Below, piece after piece: positions 36,030 through 44,676 of a stretch of DNA of 47,415 nucleotides (positions within the stretch are counted from its first letter, which is position 1; the number at the start of each line of letters is the position of its first letter). The notes under the pieces are model-generated. The model was not told the DNA's origin and ran no database searches. It saw nothing but the letters and a program-made list of their open reading frames with translations. Both the position numbers and the translations under genes were made by a program. The DNA comes from Gordonia amicalis NBRC 100051 = JCM 11271 (GTDB lineage Bacteria > Actinomycetota > Actinomycetes > Mycobacteriales > Mycobacteriaceae), in contig NZ_BANS01000050.1 in NCBI RefSeq assembly GCF_000332995.1, positions 1 to 47,415 of the forward strand. The letters are read 5' to 3'.

Positions 36030-38327
36030 ATGTCCGATCCCGTTCTGGTCCTGACGAAGGCCCGCACGTCGTGCGAGATGCGAGCGGTCACCGATTGGGC
36101 GGCGAAGGCCTACCCGGATGCCGAGATCCGTCAAGGTGCCGACGTCGACTTCGATGCACTCTCGCCCAGCACGCTGCTCGTACCCGTCCGGCCGGTCTGG
36201 CTGCCCGCGGCCCGCCAGGGTGAGCGGCGGGTCACGCTCGGCGACGTGCTGGTGCTGTCGAATCCCCGACGCCCCCTCGGACTCATGCAGCCCATCATCC
36301 GCAGGCGCCGCCCGGACGCCCTGCGCGTGGTGGCGGGGGAACCGGCCACCATCGCCGAACTTCGCGAACGGCAGGCTCGCGAGCAGGCCGAGGGCGAGCC
36401 TTTCGACCAGTTCGTCCGACTCCAGGCGTCGGTGTCGGCCGAACGGGCGGAACGTCAGATCGTCGGCGACCGGTACAAGGTCCCCCGGCTGGTGGCCGAA
36501 CAGATCAGCAGCTCGGCGCGGTTCCAGAGCGGGGCGGCCAAGCTCGCCGCCGAACTGGGCCGACCGACCGATGCGGTGGTCTCCGAGGCAATCGACAAGC
36601 TCTCGGGTTTCGTCGCCACCCAGAGCAGGCTGATGGACGACATCTTCTCCGCGACGTTCAACAGGCTCCACGAACTCGCGTGGAATGTCACGGTCGACGT
36701 CGACACCCTGAACTCGCTACGGACGCTGAACAAGTCGACCGGCCTGATCTTCCTGCCCTCTCACCGTTCCTACGTCGACCCATTGGTGCTGGCGAAGGTT
36801 CTGCGTAACAACGACTTTCCACCGAATCTCGTACTCGGGGGCAACAACTTGTCGTTCTGGCCGGTGGGCCCGATCGCCCGTCGCGCGGGGATGATCTTCA
36901 TCCGCCGCAAGTTCGGTTCGGACCCGGTCTACAAGTTCGCGATGCGGTCCTATCTGGCCTACATCATCGAGAAGCGGTTCAACCTGGAGTGGTACATCGA
37001 GGGTGGTCGCAGCCGAACGGGAAAGCTGCGCAAGCCGATGCTCGGGCTCCTGAACTACGTCGTCGACGCGGTGGGCCAGCTCGACGACGTCGATGTGTCG
37101 ATCGTGCCGACGTCGATTGTCTACGACCAGCTGCAGGAGGTCGGCGCGATCGCCGCCGAGGACGCGGGCGGGGTCAAGAAACCCGAGGGCGTCGGCTGGC
37201 TGCTGCGCTATGCCAAGGCGCAGCGCAGCTACCTCGGCGACGCGCGAGTCCGTTTCGGCACACCGATCTCGCTGCGGGAGGCGCTGGACGAAGCGGGTGA
37301 AGGGCCCGCACGTCTGGAGAAGGTCGCCTTCCGCGTCATGGACGAGATCAACGCGGCCACGCCGATCACGGCGACCTCCCTGGTCGGCTTCGCGGCGCTC
37401 GGCGCACAGGACCGTGCGTACACATTGCCCGAGATCGAAGCCGTGCTCGCTCCCCTGCTCGACTACATCGAACGTCGCGGACTACCCGGCCCCGATCCCG
37501 CGCTGTGCCGCGGCGTCGGGCTCGTCCGAACTCTGCGAGTGCTGGCCGGGAACGGCGTGGTGACCTGTTACGACGGTGGTTCCGAACAGGTCTGGTCGGT
37601 GGTTCCCGAGAATCGGGCCGTCGCCGCCTACTACCGCAACGGCGCGCTGCACCATTTCGTCGACCGCGCGATCGTCGAGATGGGGTTGCTCGCGCTGGCC
37701 GAGGGCGAGGTGAAGGCCGGGAGCACGCCGATCCGTAGCAACCATGTCGGGTCCCCGCCGGCTCCGGATGAGAATCTTCTGACCGCGGCCCAGCGCGAGG
37801 CCCTCCGCATCCGGGATCTCCTCAAGTTCGAGTTCTTCTTCCCGCCCAAGACCGAGTTCCTCCATCGCCTCGGCATCGAACTCGATCTCCTGGCTCCCGG
37901 CTGGCGTGCGGTCACCCCCAGCCAGGAATGGACCTACGAGGTGCTGCACGGTCACACCGGAGCACTTCTCGCGCGGCGCACGCTGCAACCGTTCTTCGAC
38001 GCCCAGCTGGTGGTCGCGACCAAGCTGGTGGAGCTGGGCAACACCGCCGAGGAGAAGGATGCCCTGATCGCCGACTGCCTGGGTCTCGGACGGCAACTCG
38101 CACTGCAAGCCGTTCTTCGTAGCAAGGACTCGGTGTCCAAGGATCTCTACGACGGGGCCTACCGCCTCGCCGACAACCGCGGTCTGATCCACGGTGAGGA
38201 GGTCGTGGATCTGCGGGCCGCTCGCCAGGACTGGCTCGACGAGGTCGAACTGATGCGGGATCGACTGGCACGTATCGCGGCGATCGAGGACCTACAGCCG
38301 GTCGGCGTGCAGGAGGAGGAGCAATGA
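36030..38327 (+). CDS. plsB: Glycerol-3-phosphate 1-O-acyltransferase PlsB
   Basis: The 765-residue membrane-associated enzyme acylates glycerol 3-phosphate in the first step of phospholipid and triacylglycerol synthesis. Four acyltransferase blocks are visible near residues 240-380: PSHRSYVDPL (His-x4-Asp), GGNNLSFWPVGPIARRAGMIFIRR, YIEGGRSRTGKLRKPMLG and IVPTSIVYD. ATG 36030 (MSDPVLVLTK) is preferred because GAGGG lies about 9 bases upstream; an ATG and a GTG 6 and 15 bases earlier are possible. The length is typical of mycobacterial PlsB2. ATGA overlap with the next gene shows co-translation. Confidence 0.95.
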   Translation: MSDPVLVLTKARTSCEMRAVTDWAAKAYPDAEIRQGADVDFDALSPSTLLVPVRPVWLPAARQGERRVTLGDVLVLSNPRRPLGLMQPIIRRRRPDALRVVAGEPATIAELRERQAREQAEGEPFDQFVRLQASVSAERAERQIVGDRYKVPRLVAEQISSSARFQSGAAKLAAELGRPTDAVVSEAIDKLSGFVATQSRLMDDIFSATFNRLHELAWNVTVDVDTLNSLRTLNKSTGLIFLPSHRSYVDPLVLAKVLRNNDFPPNLVLGGNNLSFWPVGPIARRAGMIFIRRKFGSDPVYKFAMRSYLAYIIEKRFNLEWYIEGGRSRTGKLRKPMLGLLNYVVDAVGQLDDVDVSIVPTSIVYDQLQEVGAIAAEDAGGVKKPEGVGWLLRYAKAQRSYLGDARVRFGTPISLREALDEAGEGPARLEKVAFRVMDEINAATPITATSLVGFAALGAQDRAYTLPEIEAVLAPLLDYIERRGLPGPDPALCRGVGLVRTLRVLAGNGVVTCYDGGSEQVWSVVPENRAVAAYYRNGALHHFVDRAIVEMGLLALAEGEVKAGSTPIRSNHVGSPPAPDENLLTAAQREALRIRDLLKFEFFFPPKTEFLHRLGIELDLLAPGWRAVTPSQEWTYEVLHGHTGALLARRTLQPFFDAQLVVATKLVELGNTAEEKDALIADCLGLGRQLALQAVLRSKDSVSKDLYDGAYRLADNRGLIHGEEVVDLRAARQDWLDEVELMRDRLARIAAIEDLQPVGVQEEEQ

Positions 38328-39814
38328 GCGCCTTCACCGATCGCATGCGGGCGATCCGTTCCGCGCCGACGGGCACGAAGGTGGCCGCGCTCTTCGACTA
38401 CGACGGCACGCTGATCGAAGGTTTCTCCGCCGCCGCGATAATGCGGGCGCGGCTGCGCAGTATGGAGTTCGGGTTCGGGGAACTCGCCGACTTCCTGTTG
38501 ATCGGTCTGCGCGGCGTCGTGTCGGAGCAGGACTACGCCGAGGTTCTCGCGGCCACGAGACCGACGTTCGCGGGTAAGACATATGCGGAGCTGACCGCCT
38601 TCGGCGAGCACCTCTTCAAGTACGAGACCGCGGCCAAGCTACGTCCCCAGATGTGGCAGATCCTGCGTGCCCATCGGGAGATGGGGCACACCATCGTGAT
38701 CGCGTCGTCGGCCACGCGATTCCAGATCGAACCGATCGCCCGCGAGATCGGGGCGGACTTCGCGCTCGCCACCGACGTGGAGGTCGTCGACGGCGTGGTC
38801 ACCGGAAACGTCAAGGGACGTCCGCTGTGGGGACCGGGTAAGGCGGCGGCTGTCCGAGAGTTGGCGCGCGCGAACGGCATCGATCTCGACGCGTCCTTTG
38901 CCTACAGCGACGGCAACGAAGACATCCCCTACCTCGAGTCCGTGGGAAATCCGGCGGCCGTATCGCCGCGCCGAATCCTGCGCGCGGAGGCGGAGTCCCG
39001 CGGTTGGCCGATCATCGATCTGAAGAACCCCACGTACAACCGCTTGGGGATGCTGGCCCGGACCGGTGCGTTCTACGCGTCGTTCGTCGGCGCGGCCGCC
39101 GTGGGCGCGGCCGCGGGTGTGGTACGCCGCGATCCGCACGCCCTCGTCAAAGCGCTCCCCACCGGTAACGACGTCGGATTGTCGTTGGCCGGCGTTCATG
39201 TCCAGGTGCTCGACGGTGGCGAATACCTGTTCTCGGACCGGCCGTGCGTCTTCCTGTTCAATCACCAGTCGAAGCTGGACCTCCCGGTCATGATCAACCT
39301 GGTCCGGTCGGATGCGACCGGCGTGGCCAAGAAGGAGGTGCAGCGGGTACCGGTCCTCGGCGAGATCCTGCGCCAGGCGGGACTCGTCTTCATCGATCGC
39401 ACCAACCGGGGCAAGGCCATCGAACAACTGGCACCGGCCGTGAAGGCGCTGCGTGATGACGGCATGTCGCTGATCGTCGCGCCGGAGGGCACCCGGTCAC
39501 CGACCCCGCGGATCGGGGGATTCAAGAAGGGTCCGTTCCACATCGCCATGCAGGCCGGCGTGCCGATCGTCCCGGTGGTGTTGCGCAACACTGGTGAATT
39601 GATGTGGCGCGGTGCGCAACTCATCAGACCGGGGACCGTCGAGGTGATGGTCCTGCCACCCGTCGACACCAGCGAGTGGACCGCCGACGAGATCGGCACC
39701 CGCGCCGAGGAGGTGCGGCAGATGTATGTCACGGCACTCGCCGACTGGCCACTGGAGTCGTTCGTCGACGACGCGGTGGAGTCGCTGCGCAGACAACCGG
39801 AGGAAGACCGATGA
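38324..39814 (+). CDS. plsC: HAD-IB phosphatase / 1-acylglycerol-3-phosphate acyltransferase fusion (PlsC-like)
   Basis: The 496-residue protein has two domains. The N-terminal HAD domain (about 20-240) has FDYDGTLIEGF and YSDGNEDIPYLESVGNPAAVSPRRILR. The C-terminal acyltransferase (about 290-480) has FNHQSKLDLPVMINL (NHQSxxD type), GLVFIDRTNRGKA, VAPEGTRSP and the block IV VPIVPVVL. This fusion is known from the mycobacterial plsB2-plsC pair. It would form phosphatidate, and the HAD part may be a phosphatase for lipid phosphates (inference). Junctions with plsB and the next gene are both ATGA overlaps. Confidence 0.94.
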   Translation: MSAFTDRMRAIRSAPTGTKVAALFDYDGTLIEGFSAAAIMRARLRSMEFGFGELADFLLIGLRGVVSEQDYAEVLAATRPTFAGKTYAELTAFGEHLFKYETAAKLRPQMWQILRAHREMGHTIVIASSATRFQIEPIAREIGADFALATDVEVVDGVVTGNVKGRPLWGPGKAAAVRELARANGIDLDASFAYSDGNEDIPYLESVGNPAAVSPRRILRAEAESRGWPIIDLKNPTYNRLGMLARTGAFYASFVGAAAVGAAAGVVRRDPHALVKALPTGNDVGLSLAGVHVQVLDGGEYLFSDRPCVFLFNHQSKLDLPVMINLVRSDATGVAKKEVQRVPVLGEILRQAGLVFIDRTNRGKAIEQLAPAVKALRDDGMSLIVAPEGTRSPTPRIGGFKKGPFHIAMQAGVPIVPVVLRNTGELMWRGAQLIRPGTVEVMVLPPVDTSEWTADEIGTRAEEVRQMYVTALADWPLESFVDDAVESLRRQPEEDR

Positions 39815-41265
39815 GCGACGACCCCGATCTGGCCGAGGGCATGGACCGGCCCCTCGACTGGGCAAGCGACCCCCACATGAGTTCGGTGGACACCATCATG
39901 TGGCGCGGTGACACCGACCGTCGTATGCGCGGCACGATCTGCATGCTGGAGATCTACGACTGCGACCCGGACTGGGATCGCCTGGTCGCCGCCCACGAGT
40001 GGGCGAGTCGGATGGCTCCGCGCTTCCGTCAGCGGGTCGTCGACTCCCCGTTCGGCACCGGAACACCCAGTTGGGCGGTCGATCCCGACTTCGACCTGCA
40101 CTACCACCTGCGCCGGATCCGGCTGGGCGGCGACGGCAGCATGCGGGAACTGCTGACCACCTGCGAACAGCTCGCGATGACCGCACTCGACGCCGCCCGT
40201 CCGCCGTGGGAGGGCACGCTGATCGAGGGTTTGCCCGACGGCCGGGCCGCGTACTTCCTGAAGGCACACCATGCACTCACCGACGGTCTGGGCGCGATCA
40301 TCGGCCTGGCACAACTGCATTCGCCGACGCGTGAACACAATCCGAAGAAGCCACAGCCCCCGAGTCCCGACCCGGTGAACATCACGCCGCTCGATCTGCT
40401 CCAACGGCAGATCGCCGAGGAGGTCCGACGGGTCCCGCATCGCATCGACACCACCTTCCGCGGCGTACGCGCGCTGGCGAACCCGCGTCAGGCGCTGAGT
40501 ACCGCTCTGCGCTATGGCCGTTCGGTCCCCAGGGTCGCCGGTCTGGTGAGCCCGCCCGGATCACCGCTGTTGGCTCACCGCAGTCTGTCGTGGCGGTTCA
40601 GCGCCTTCGAGGTGCCGTTTCCGGACTTGAAGGCGGCCGCGACCGCTGCCCGCTCGTCGGTCAACGACGTCTACCTCGCCGGGCTCATCGGCGGGTTCCG
40701 GCTCTACCACGAGAAGATGGGTTCACCTGTCGACACGATGCCGGTGGCGATTCCCATCTCGGTGCGGCGTCCCGAAGATCCCGCGGGCGGAAACCGGATC
40801 GCGGTGGGCCGCCTGGCCGGTCCGGTCGGCATCGCGGACCCCTTCGAGCGCGTGCTCACCATCCGCGAGCAGGTACGACAGGCCCGTCATGAACCGGCGG
40901 TCGACATCTTCAACACCCTCGGATCGGTGATGGCATGGCTACCCGGCACGGTTCTCATGCGCTTCAGCGGCACGACGAGCCAGAACGACCTGCAGGCCAG
41001 CAACGTCCCCGGAATCCCCTGGGACACCTACGTCGCCGGGGCGAAGGTCGAGCGCATGTTCCCGTTCGGCCCGCTCCCGGGCTGCGCCATGATGGCCACC
41101 ATGATCACTCACAACGGAACCGCCTGCCTCGGAATCAACTCCGACGGTGCCGCGGTGACGGATCAGGAACTCTTCGCCGACTGCCTGGTCGCCGGATTCG
41201 GCGAGGTGCTCGCACTGGCGGCGGACAACGACGCGGTGCCCGGGGAACTGAAGCGGGTGGTGTGA
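39811..41265 (+). CDS. Wax ester synthase / diacylglycerol acyltransferase (WS/DGAT)
   Basis: The 484-residue enzyme has the catalytic HHxxxDG motif as KAHHALTDGLG near 152 and the C-terminal NVPGIPWDTYVAGAKV (around 400-420) typical of the family. It makes triacylglycerol or wax ester from acyl-CoA and diacylglycerol or alcohol. With plsB and plsC in one overlapping operon, it completes a storage-lipid path whose order matches mycobacterial plsB2-plsC-tgs. ATG 39811 overlaps the previous stop by 4 bases. Confidence 0.94.
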   Translation: MSDDPDLAEGMDRPLDWASDPHMSSVDTIMWRGDTDRRMRGTICMLEIYDCDPDWDRLVAAHEWASRMAPRFRQRVVDSPFGTGTPSWAVDPDFDLHYHLRRIRLGGDGSMRELLTTCEQLAMTALDAARPPWEGTLIEGLPDGRAAYFLKAHHALTDGLGAIIGLAQLHSPTREHNPKKPQPPSPDPVNITPLDLLQRQIAEEVRRVPHRIDTTFRGVRALANPRQALSTALRYGRSVPRVAGLVSPPGSPLLAHRSLSWRFSAFEVPFPDLKAAATAARSSVNDVYLAGLIGGFRLYHEKMGSPVDTMPVAIPISVRRPEDPAGGNRIAVGRLAGPVGIADPFERVLTIREQVRQARHEPAVDIFNTLGSVMAWLPGTVLMRFSGTTSQNDLQASNVPGIPWDTYVAGAKVERMFPFGPLPGCAMMATMITHNGTACLGINSDGAAVTDQELFADCLVAGFGEVLALAADNDAVPGELKRVV

Positions 41266-41277
41266 GCCTCCGACTCA

Positions 41278-41335
41278 CAGACCTCATTTCGACGCTGCGA
41301 CTTCGATCGAGGTCGCAACGTCGAAATGAGTTCTG
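41278..41335. terminator. 58-bp near-perfect palindrome after the WS/DGAT gene
   Basis: The two 29-base halves match except for three positions and meet at TCGATCGA (centre 41306/41307). Outer ends are CAGACCTCATTTCGACG and CGTCGAAATGAG. It begins 13 bases after the WS/DGAT stop and would fold into a very long stem, so it probably terminates the operon. A smaller hairpin with the same CAGAC..GTCTG ends is at 44614-44635, which suggests a dispersed element. Confidence 0.7.
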
Positions 41336-41338
41336 GCA

Positions 41339-41563
41339 GTGCGGAGACGATGGGGCGCGCTGGTGAACATGGTGATGCTGGTCCTCGTCCTCGCCACCGG
41401 GGTGATCGCATCGGCGTGCGCGATCATGGCGGCCTTCACCTACCTGCGCCGAGGGCGCGATCCGCTGACCGCCGATCGCGGCGCCCGCCGATGGCTGGTC
41501 GCCACCGCGATCTTCGGGATCAGCGCCATCGTGCTGCGGTTCGTGTGGTTGTGGATGCTCTGA
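41339..41563 (+). CDS. Small hypothetical membrane protein
   Basis: This up to 74-residue protein has two hydrophobic segments, MVMLVLVLATGVIASACAIMAAFTYL (about 11-36) and WLVATAIFGISAIVLRFVWLWML (about 52-74), joined by a charged loop RRGRDPLTADRGARR. I do not recognise the family. The start is uncertain: GTG 41339, GTG 41363 (with GGGGCG upstream) and ATG 41369 are possible. It is convergent with the DoxX-like gene, 9 bases away. Confidence 0.55.
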   Translation: MRRRWGALVNMVMLVLVLATGVIASACAIMAAFTYLRRGRDPLTADRGARRWLVATAIFGISAIVLRFVWLWML

Positions 41564-41572
41564 ATGTGAACC

Positions 41573-42749
41573 TCACCGGAAGTACGGCGCCTCCTGCACC
41601 CAGTTGAACCCACGACTCCGTAGCGTCAACGCGTCGTGGTCCATACGGTGCGCGACGATCGAGGTCGGAGTTGCGTCGAGCTCGCCGGACAGCACCAGGG
41701 TGTCGTCGTCGGGGCGCTCGATGACCAGCGAGGCGAGCGGCTGTTGCATCTGCAGTGTCTCGTCCGCGATGTCGGCCGGCACCGGCACCAGCGCACCGTC
41801 CATCATCTGCAAGGTCGTCGCTCCGCCGGTGTCGAAAACGATTCGTTGCCAGCGCTTCTCGTCGGTCGTGAGCGGGGGAAGCAGAGTTCCGTCCACGCGG
41901 AAGTCCTGGACCGACCAGATGCCGTACAGTTCCGGTTTCGGTGCCCCGGCACCGTATTCCTGGTACCCGGTCCAACTGATCTGAGCTGCTCCGATCGCAA
42001 CCCAGACGCCGAGCACCACCTGCAGTCCCGCAGCCCACCTGTTGAAGCCGGCGCGCCGGAACAGTGCAGTCGGAGTCAGCGGCTTCGCTGCTTGTCCGAA
42101 CACAAACAGCTCCAGCAGGTTCCGCACATGCGGCGCCAGCAGGATGAGCGAGAGGACCACCAGGTGGAGGGACAGGATCTTGACCGGGATGTCGAAGGTC
42201 ATGTTGAGGATGAACACCTGGACCATTGCGATGAGACTGATGATCGCCCCGAGTGTGGCCGTCCGGGTCCAGAACAAACAGGAGGCCACCGAGTACCTCG
42301 ACACTGCCGAGCAGCATCTCGTAGACCGGCGAACTCCCGACCTGTAGCCACAGCATCGACGCCGGGCTGAAGTCCCCGAACGGTTCGAGCAGTGCCGCGA
42401 GCGGAGGCGGACCCATCTGCGACGGGATGAGCTTCGCGAAACCGTAGAACAGCATCTGTCCCCCGAGTGCGAGCCGCAGGAGCAGCGCCGTCCAGGACCA
42501 CAGCCGTGCGTAGTCGGGACGTCGACGATCCAGAATCGACCACAGCGCGGCGACGACAAGGGCGACCGCCACCATGAGGAACAGGTAGATCCAGATCGCC
42601 ATCTGGTCCTCGCTCCCGGAATTCACATCGAGGATCGCGCCAACACCGAAGACGTTGCGGCCCAGCCACTCCAGGGCGGGCGCGAGCGCTTTCAGCTGCC
42701 ACAGGATCGCGCTGAAGAGACCGGGTCCGCCCCCTGCTTTCGGGCGGCC
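41573..42749 (-). pseudogene. DoxX-like / multi-pass membrane protein, frameshifted and lacking a visible start
   Basis: Most of a DoxX-type membrane protein is readable in two frames. The first part (upstream) has LEWLGRNVFGVGAILDVNSGSEDQMAIW, LRLALGGQMLFYGFAKLIPSQM and VGSSPVYEMLLGSVEVLGGLLF. The second has TATLGAIISLIAMVQVFILNMTFDIPVKILSLHLVVLSLILLAPHVRNLLELF and a C-terminal domain to EAPYFR. The switch is near 42268-42275 in a GACCC run. Similarity-like sequence in the frame continues upstream to a TGA at 42750-42752 without any ATG, GTG or TTG beyond 42626, so the N terminus is truncated or disrupted a second time. Function unknown. Confidence 0.75.
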
Positions 42750-42830
42750 TCACCTCCGGGGTAACTCGGGGTTGACCACGACCTCGGACATGACGGATAG
42801 CATGGCGCCCATGGCAAACCGAGGGCACCC

Positions 42831-43388
42831 GTGACCGACTCCGCATCCCGTCGACTGTCGGCCGGCGACTATTTCGATGAGGCGATGCGGGTGCTGGAGG
42901 ACTCCGGCTTCCCCGCACTGACCGCCGCCGGATTGTGTGAGCGTCTCGGCGCCACCCGCGGCTCTTTCTACCACCACTTCAAGAACTTCGACGACTTCGT
43001 GGCCAAGTTCTTGGACTACTGGGAAGAGCGCTACAGCCGCGACCTGGTCGCGCGGCCCGAAGCGCCCGATCTGTGGTCACAGATCGACGAGCAGGCCAAC
43101 CTGGCGATCGGGTTGCCACATGCGGCCGAGGCGGCGTTGCGCGCCTGGGCCACCGTGGAGCCACGGGTGGCGACAGCGCAGCGTCGAGTGGATGAACTGC
43201 GCCGACAGGGACTGGCAGCGTCGCTGCAACGCTACGGCATACCGGAAACGCAGGCCGCGGCGTTCGCCGCCATCGCGATCGCCGCCCTGGCGGGGATCCA
43301 GGTAACCCGGCAGCCGCTCGATCAGAGCGAGATGCGCGCAATGTATTCCGAGCTCGCACGAGCACTCCGCCAAGGCGGCCCTTCGTAG
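42831..43388 (+). CDS. TetR family transcriptional regulator
   Basis: The 185-residue protein has a helix-turn-helix at about 10-56 (FDEAMRVLEDSGFPALTAAGLCERLGATRGSFYHHFKN) with the TetR signature GSFYHHF. The C-terminal ligand domain is all-helical (EQANLAIGLPHAAEAALRAWA...). GTG 42831 follows GAGGG by 5 bases. TAGCAT at 42798-42803 may be the -10 box. It is divergent from the DoxX-like gene and 120 bases upstream of the AveC-like gene, with a palindrome in that gap, so it likely represses the latter. Confidence 0.9.
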   Translation: MTDSASRRLSAGDYFDEAMRVLEDSGFPALTAAGLCERLGATRGSFYHHFKNFDDFVAKFLDYWEERYSRDLVARPEAPDLWSQIDEQANLAIGLPHAAEAALRAWATVEPRVATAQRRVDELRRQGLAASLQRYGIPETQAAAFAAIAIAALAGIQVTRQPLDQSEMRAMYSELARALRQGGPS

Positions 43389-43442
43389 CAAAGCCGGTTG
43401 GGGCATGGACGTAAAGAGATAACTGAATGTACCGTCGCTCCC

Positions 43443-43462
43443 AACATACAGGTGTGTATGTT
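43443..43462. promoter_or_regulatory. TetR-type operator palindrome before the AveC-like gene
   Basis: AACATACA-GGTG-TGTATGTT has perfect 8-bp arms and a 4-base spacer. It lies between the TetR gene and the start of the AveC-like gene (43509), in the expected promoter zone. Size and symmetry fit a TetR dimer site. The same motif was not noticed elsewhere in the window. Confidence 0.65.
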
Positions 43463-43508
43463 CCGCTCGCTCCGTGAGCGGCAGCCGCTAGGAGGGACCG
43501 GCCGATCC

Positions 43509-44569
43509 ATGACTACGAAAGATTCCCCCGATACCGTTGAAGACCGGACAGAACTGCCGTTCGGCGGTCGGCTCGGCCGTGTGGGCCCAGACTCGCCGGT
43601 TGTCGTGTGGCTGGCCAGGCTCGGCGCGGTCTTCCTCGTTCTGGAGCTCTACATCTTCGGCCGGTGGGTGACGTCGGACAGCTTCCAACGCGTCATGCCC
43701 GGTACCGACGACGGCACCAACATGGTGTGGATCTACTTCTGGGACGGGCTGAGCATCGTCGGCAGCATCGTGTTCGTCACGTGGATCGTGCGAAAACGCA
43801 TCCGCGACGGCGAGCTTCCGCCGGTGGCGATCGTGGCGATGGCGTGGATGCTCACTGCCTGGCAGGACCCGCTGTCAACGCTCTTCGTCCGGTCTACTCC
43901 TACAACTCGCACTTCCCCAACTTCGGCACCTGGGCCGAGTTCATCCCGGGTTGGTTCGACAACGGCGGCGTGAATCCCCAGCCCATCTTCTGGTGGATCG
44001 GGATCTACCTGTTCTTCGTGCCGCTGAACATGATGGGAGTCGACGCGTACCTGAAATGGGTGCGCAGGCATGTTCCCCGGATCAATCGAGCCGGACTGAT
44101 CGCCTTCGTGATGGTGCTGATGTTCGCCCAGGACGTCATCGGCGAGCTGATCACACTCCTGCAAGGCGTGGACCGCTATGTGTGGGTCGGCGGCAGCATC
44201 TCACTCTTCCCGGGTACCGACTACCAGTTCCCGCTGTACGAGGGACTCGTATGGGGTTGCGGCATGGTGGGATTGAGCGCGCTGATCTACTGCTTCCGAG
44301 ACTCGCGCGGACGCATGATCACCGACCGCGGACTCGATCGCCTGAAGATTCGCAGGGGACGCACATTCCTCCGCGTGCTCTCGCTCGGCGCCGTGTTCAA
44401 CATCGCGATGCTGGTCTTCTTCCTCGGGTACAACGTCGTCAACCAGCACGCCGACACCACCCAGCCCACCGTGCCGAGTTACATCGAGAACGACATGTGC
44501 GGGCTCGGCGACAACCCCGAATGCCCTCCGGCCTGGTCGACCACGACGCCGGCCGAGCCATCGCGCTGA
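43509..44569 (+). pseudogene. Spirocyclase AveC-like membrane protein, one frameshift
   Basis: The conceptual product of about 353 residues is a multi-pass AveC-like protein. The first part is WLARLGAVFLVLELYIFGRWV, DGTNMVWIYFWDGLSIVGSIVFVTWIVRKRI and AWMLTAWQDPLSTLF. After the frame change it continues RPVYSYNSHFPNFGTWAEFIPGW, PIFWWIGIYLFFVPLNMMGVDAYLKWV and LYEGLVWGCGMVGLSALIYCF. The break is near 43886, explained by one missing C between CTCTTC and GTCC. AveC takes part in avermectin spiroketal formation, but many actinobacterial homologues have unknown roles. ATG 43509 follows AGGAGGG at 12 bases. Confidence 0.82.
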
Positions 44570-44613
44570 GGCGCCAGAAAGGACGCGCCGACCGGCAGAC
44601 CTCAATCCGGCGG

Positions 44614-44635
44614 CCAGACTTCTATCGAGGTCTGG
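44614..44635. terminator. Hairpin between convergent AveC-like gene and dnaB
   Basis: CCAGACTTC (44614-44622) and GAGGTCTGG (44627-44635) pair with one G-U wobble around a 4-base TATC loop. It lies in the 107-bp gap between two gene ends, so it can terminate both. The arms share CAGACCTC-type ends with the longer palindrome at 41278-41335. No gene is seen in 44570-44676. Confidence 0.55.
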
Positions 44636-44676
44636 TCATCGGGATGAGCTCTGTCGGTTCATCGCCCGCCCCGGCG

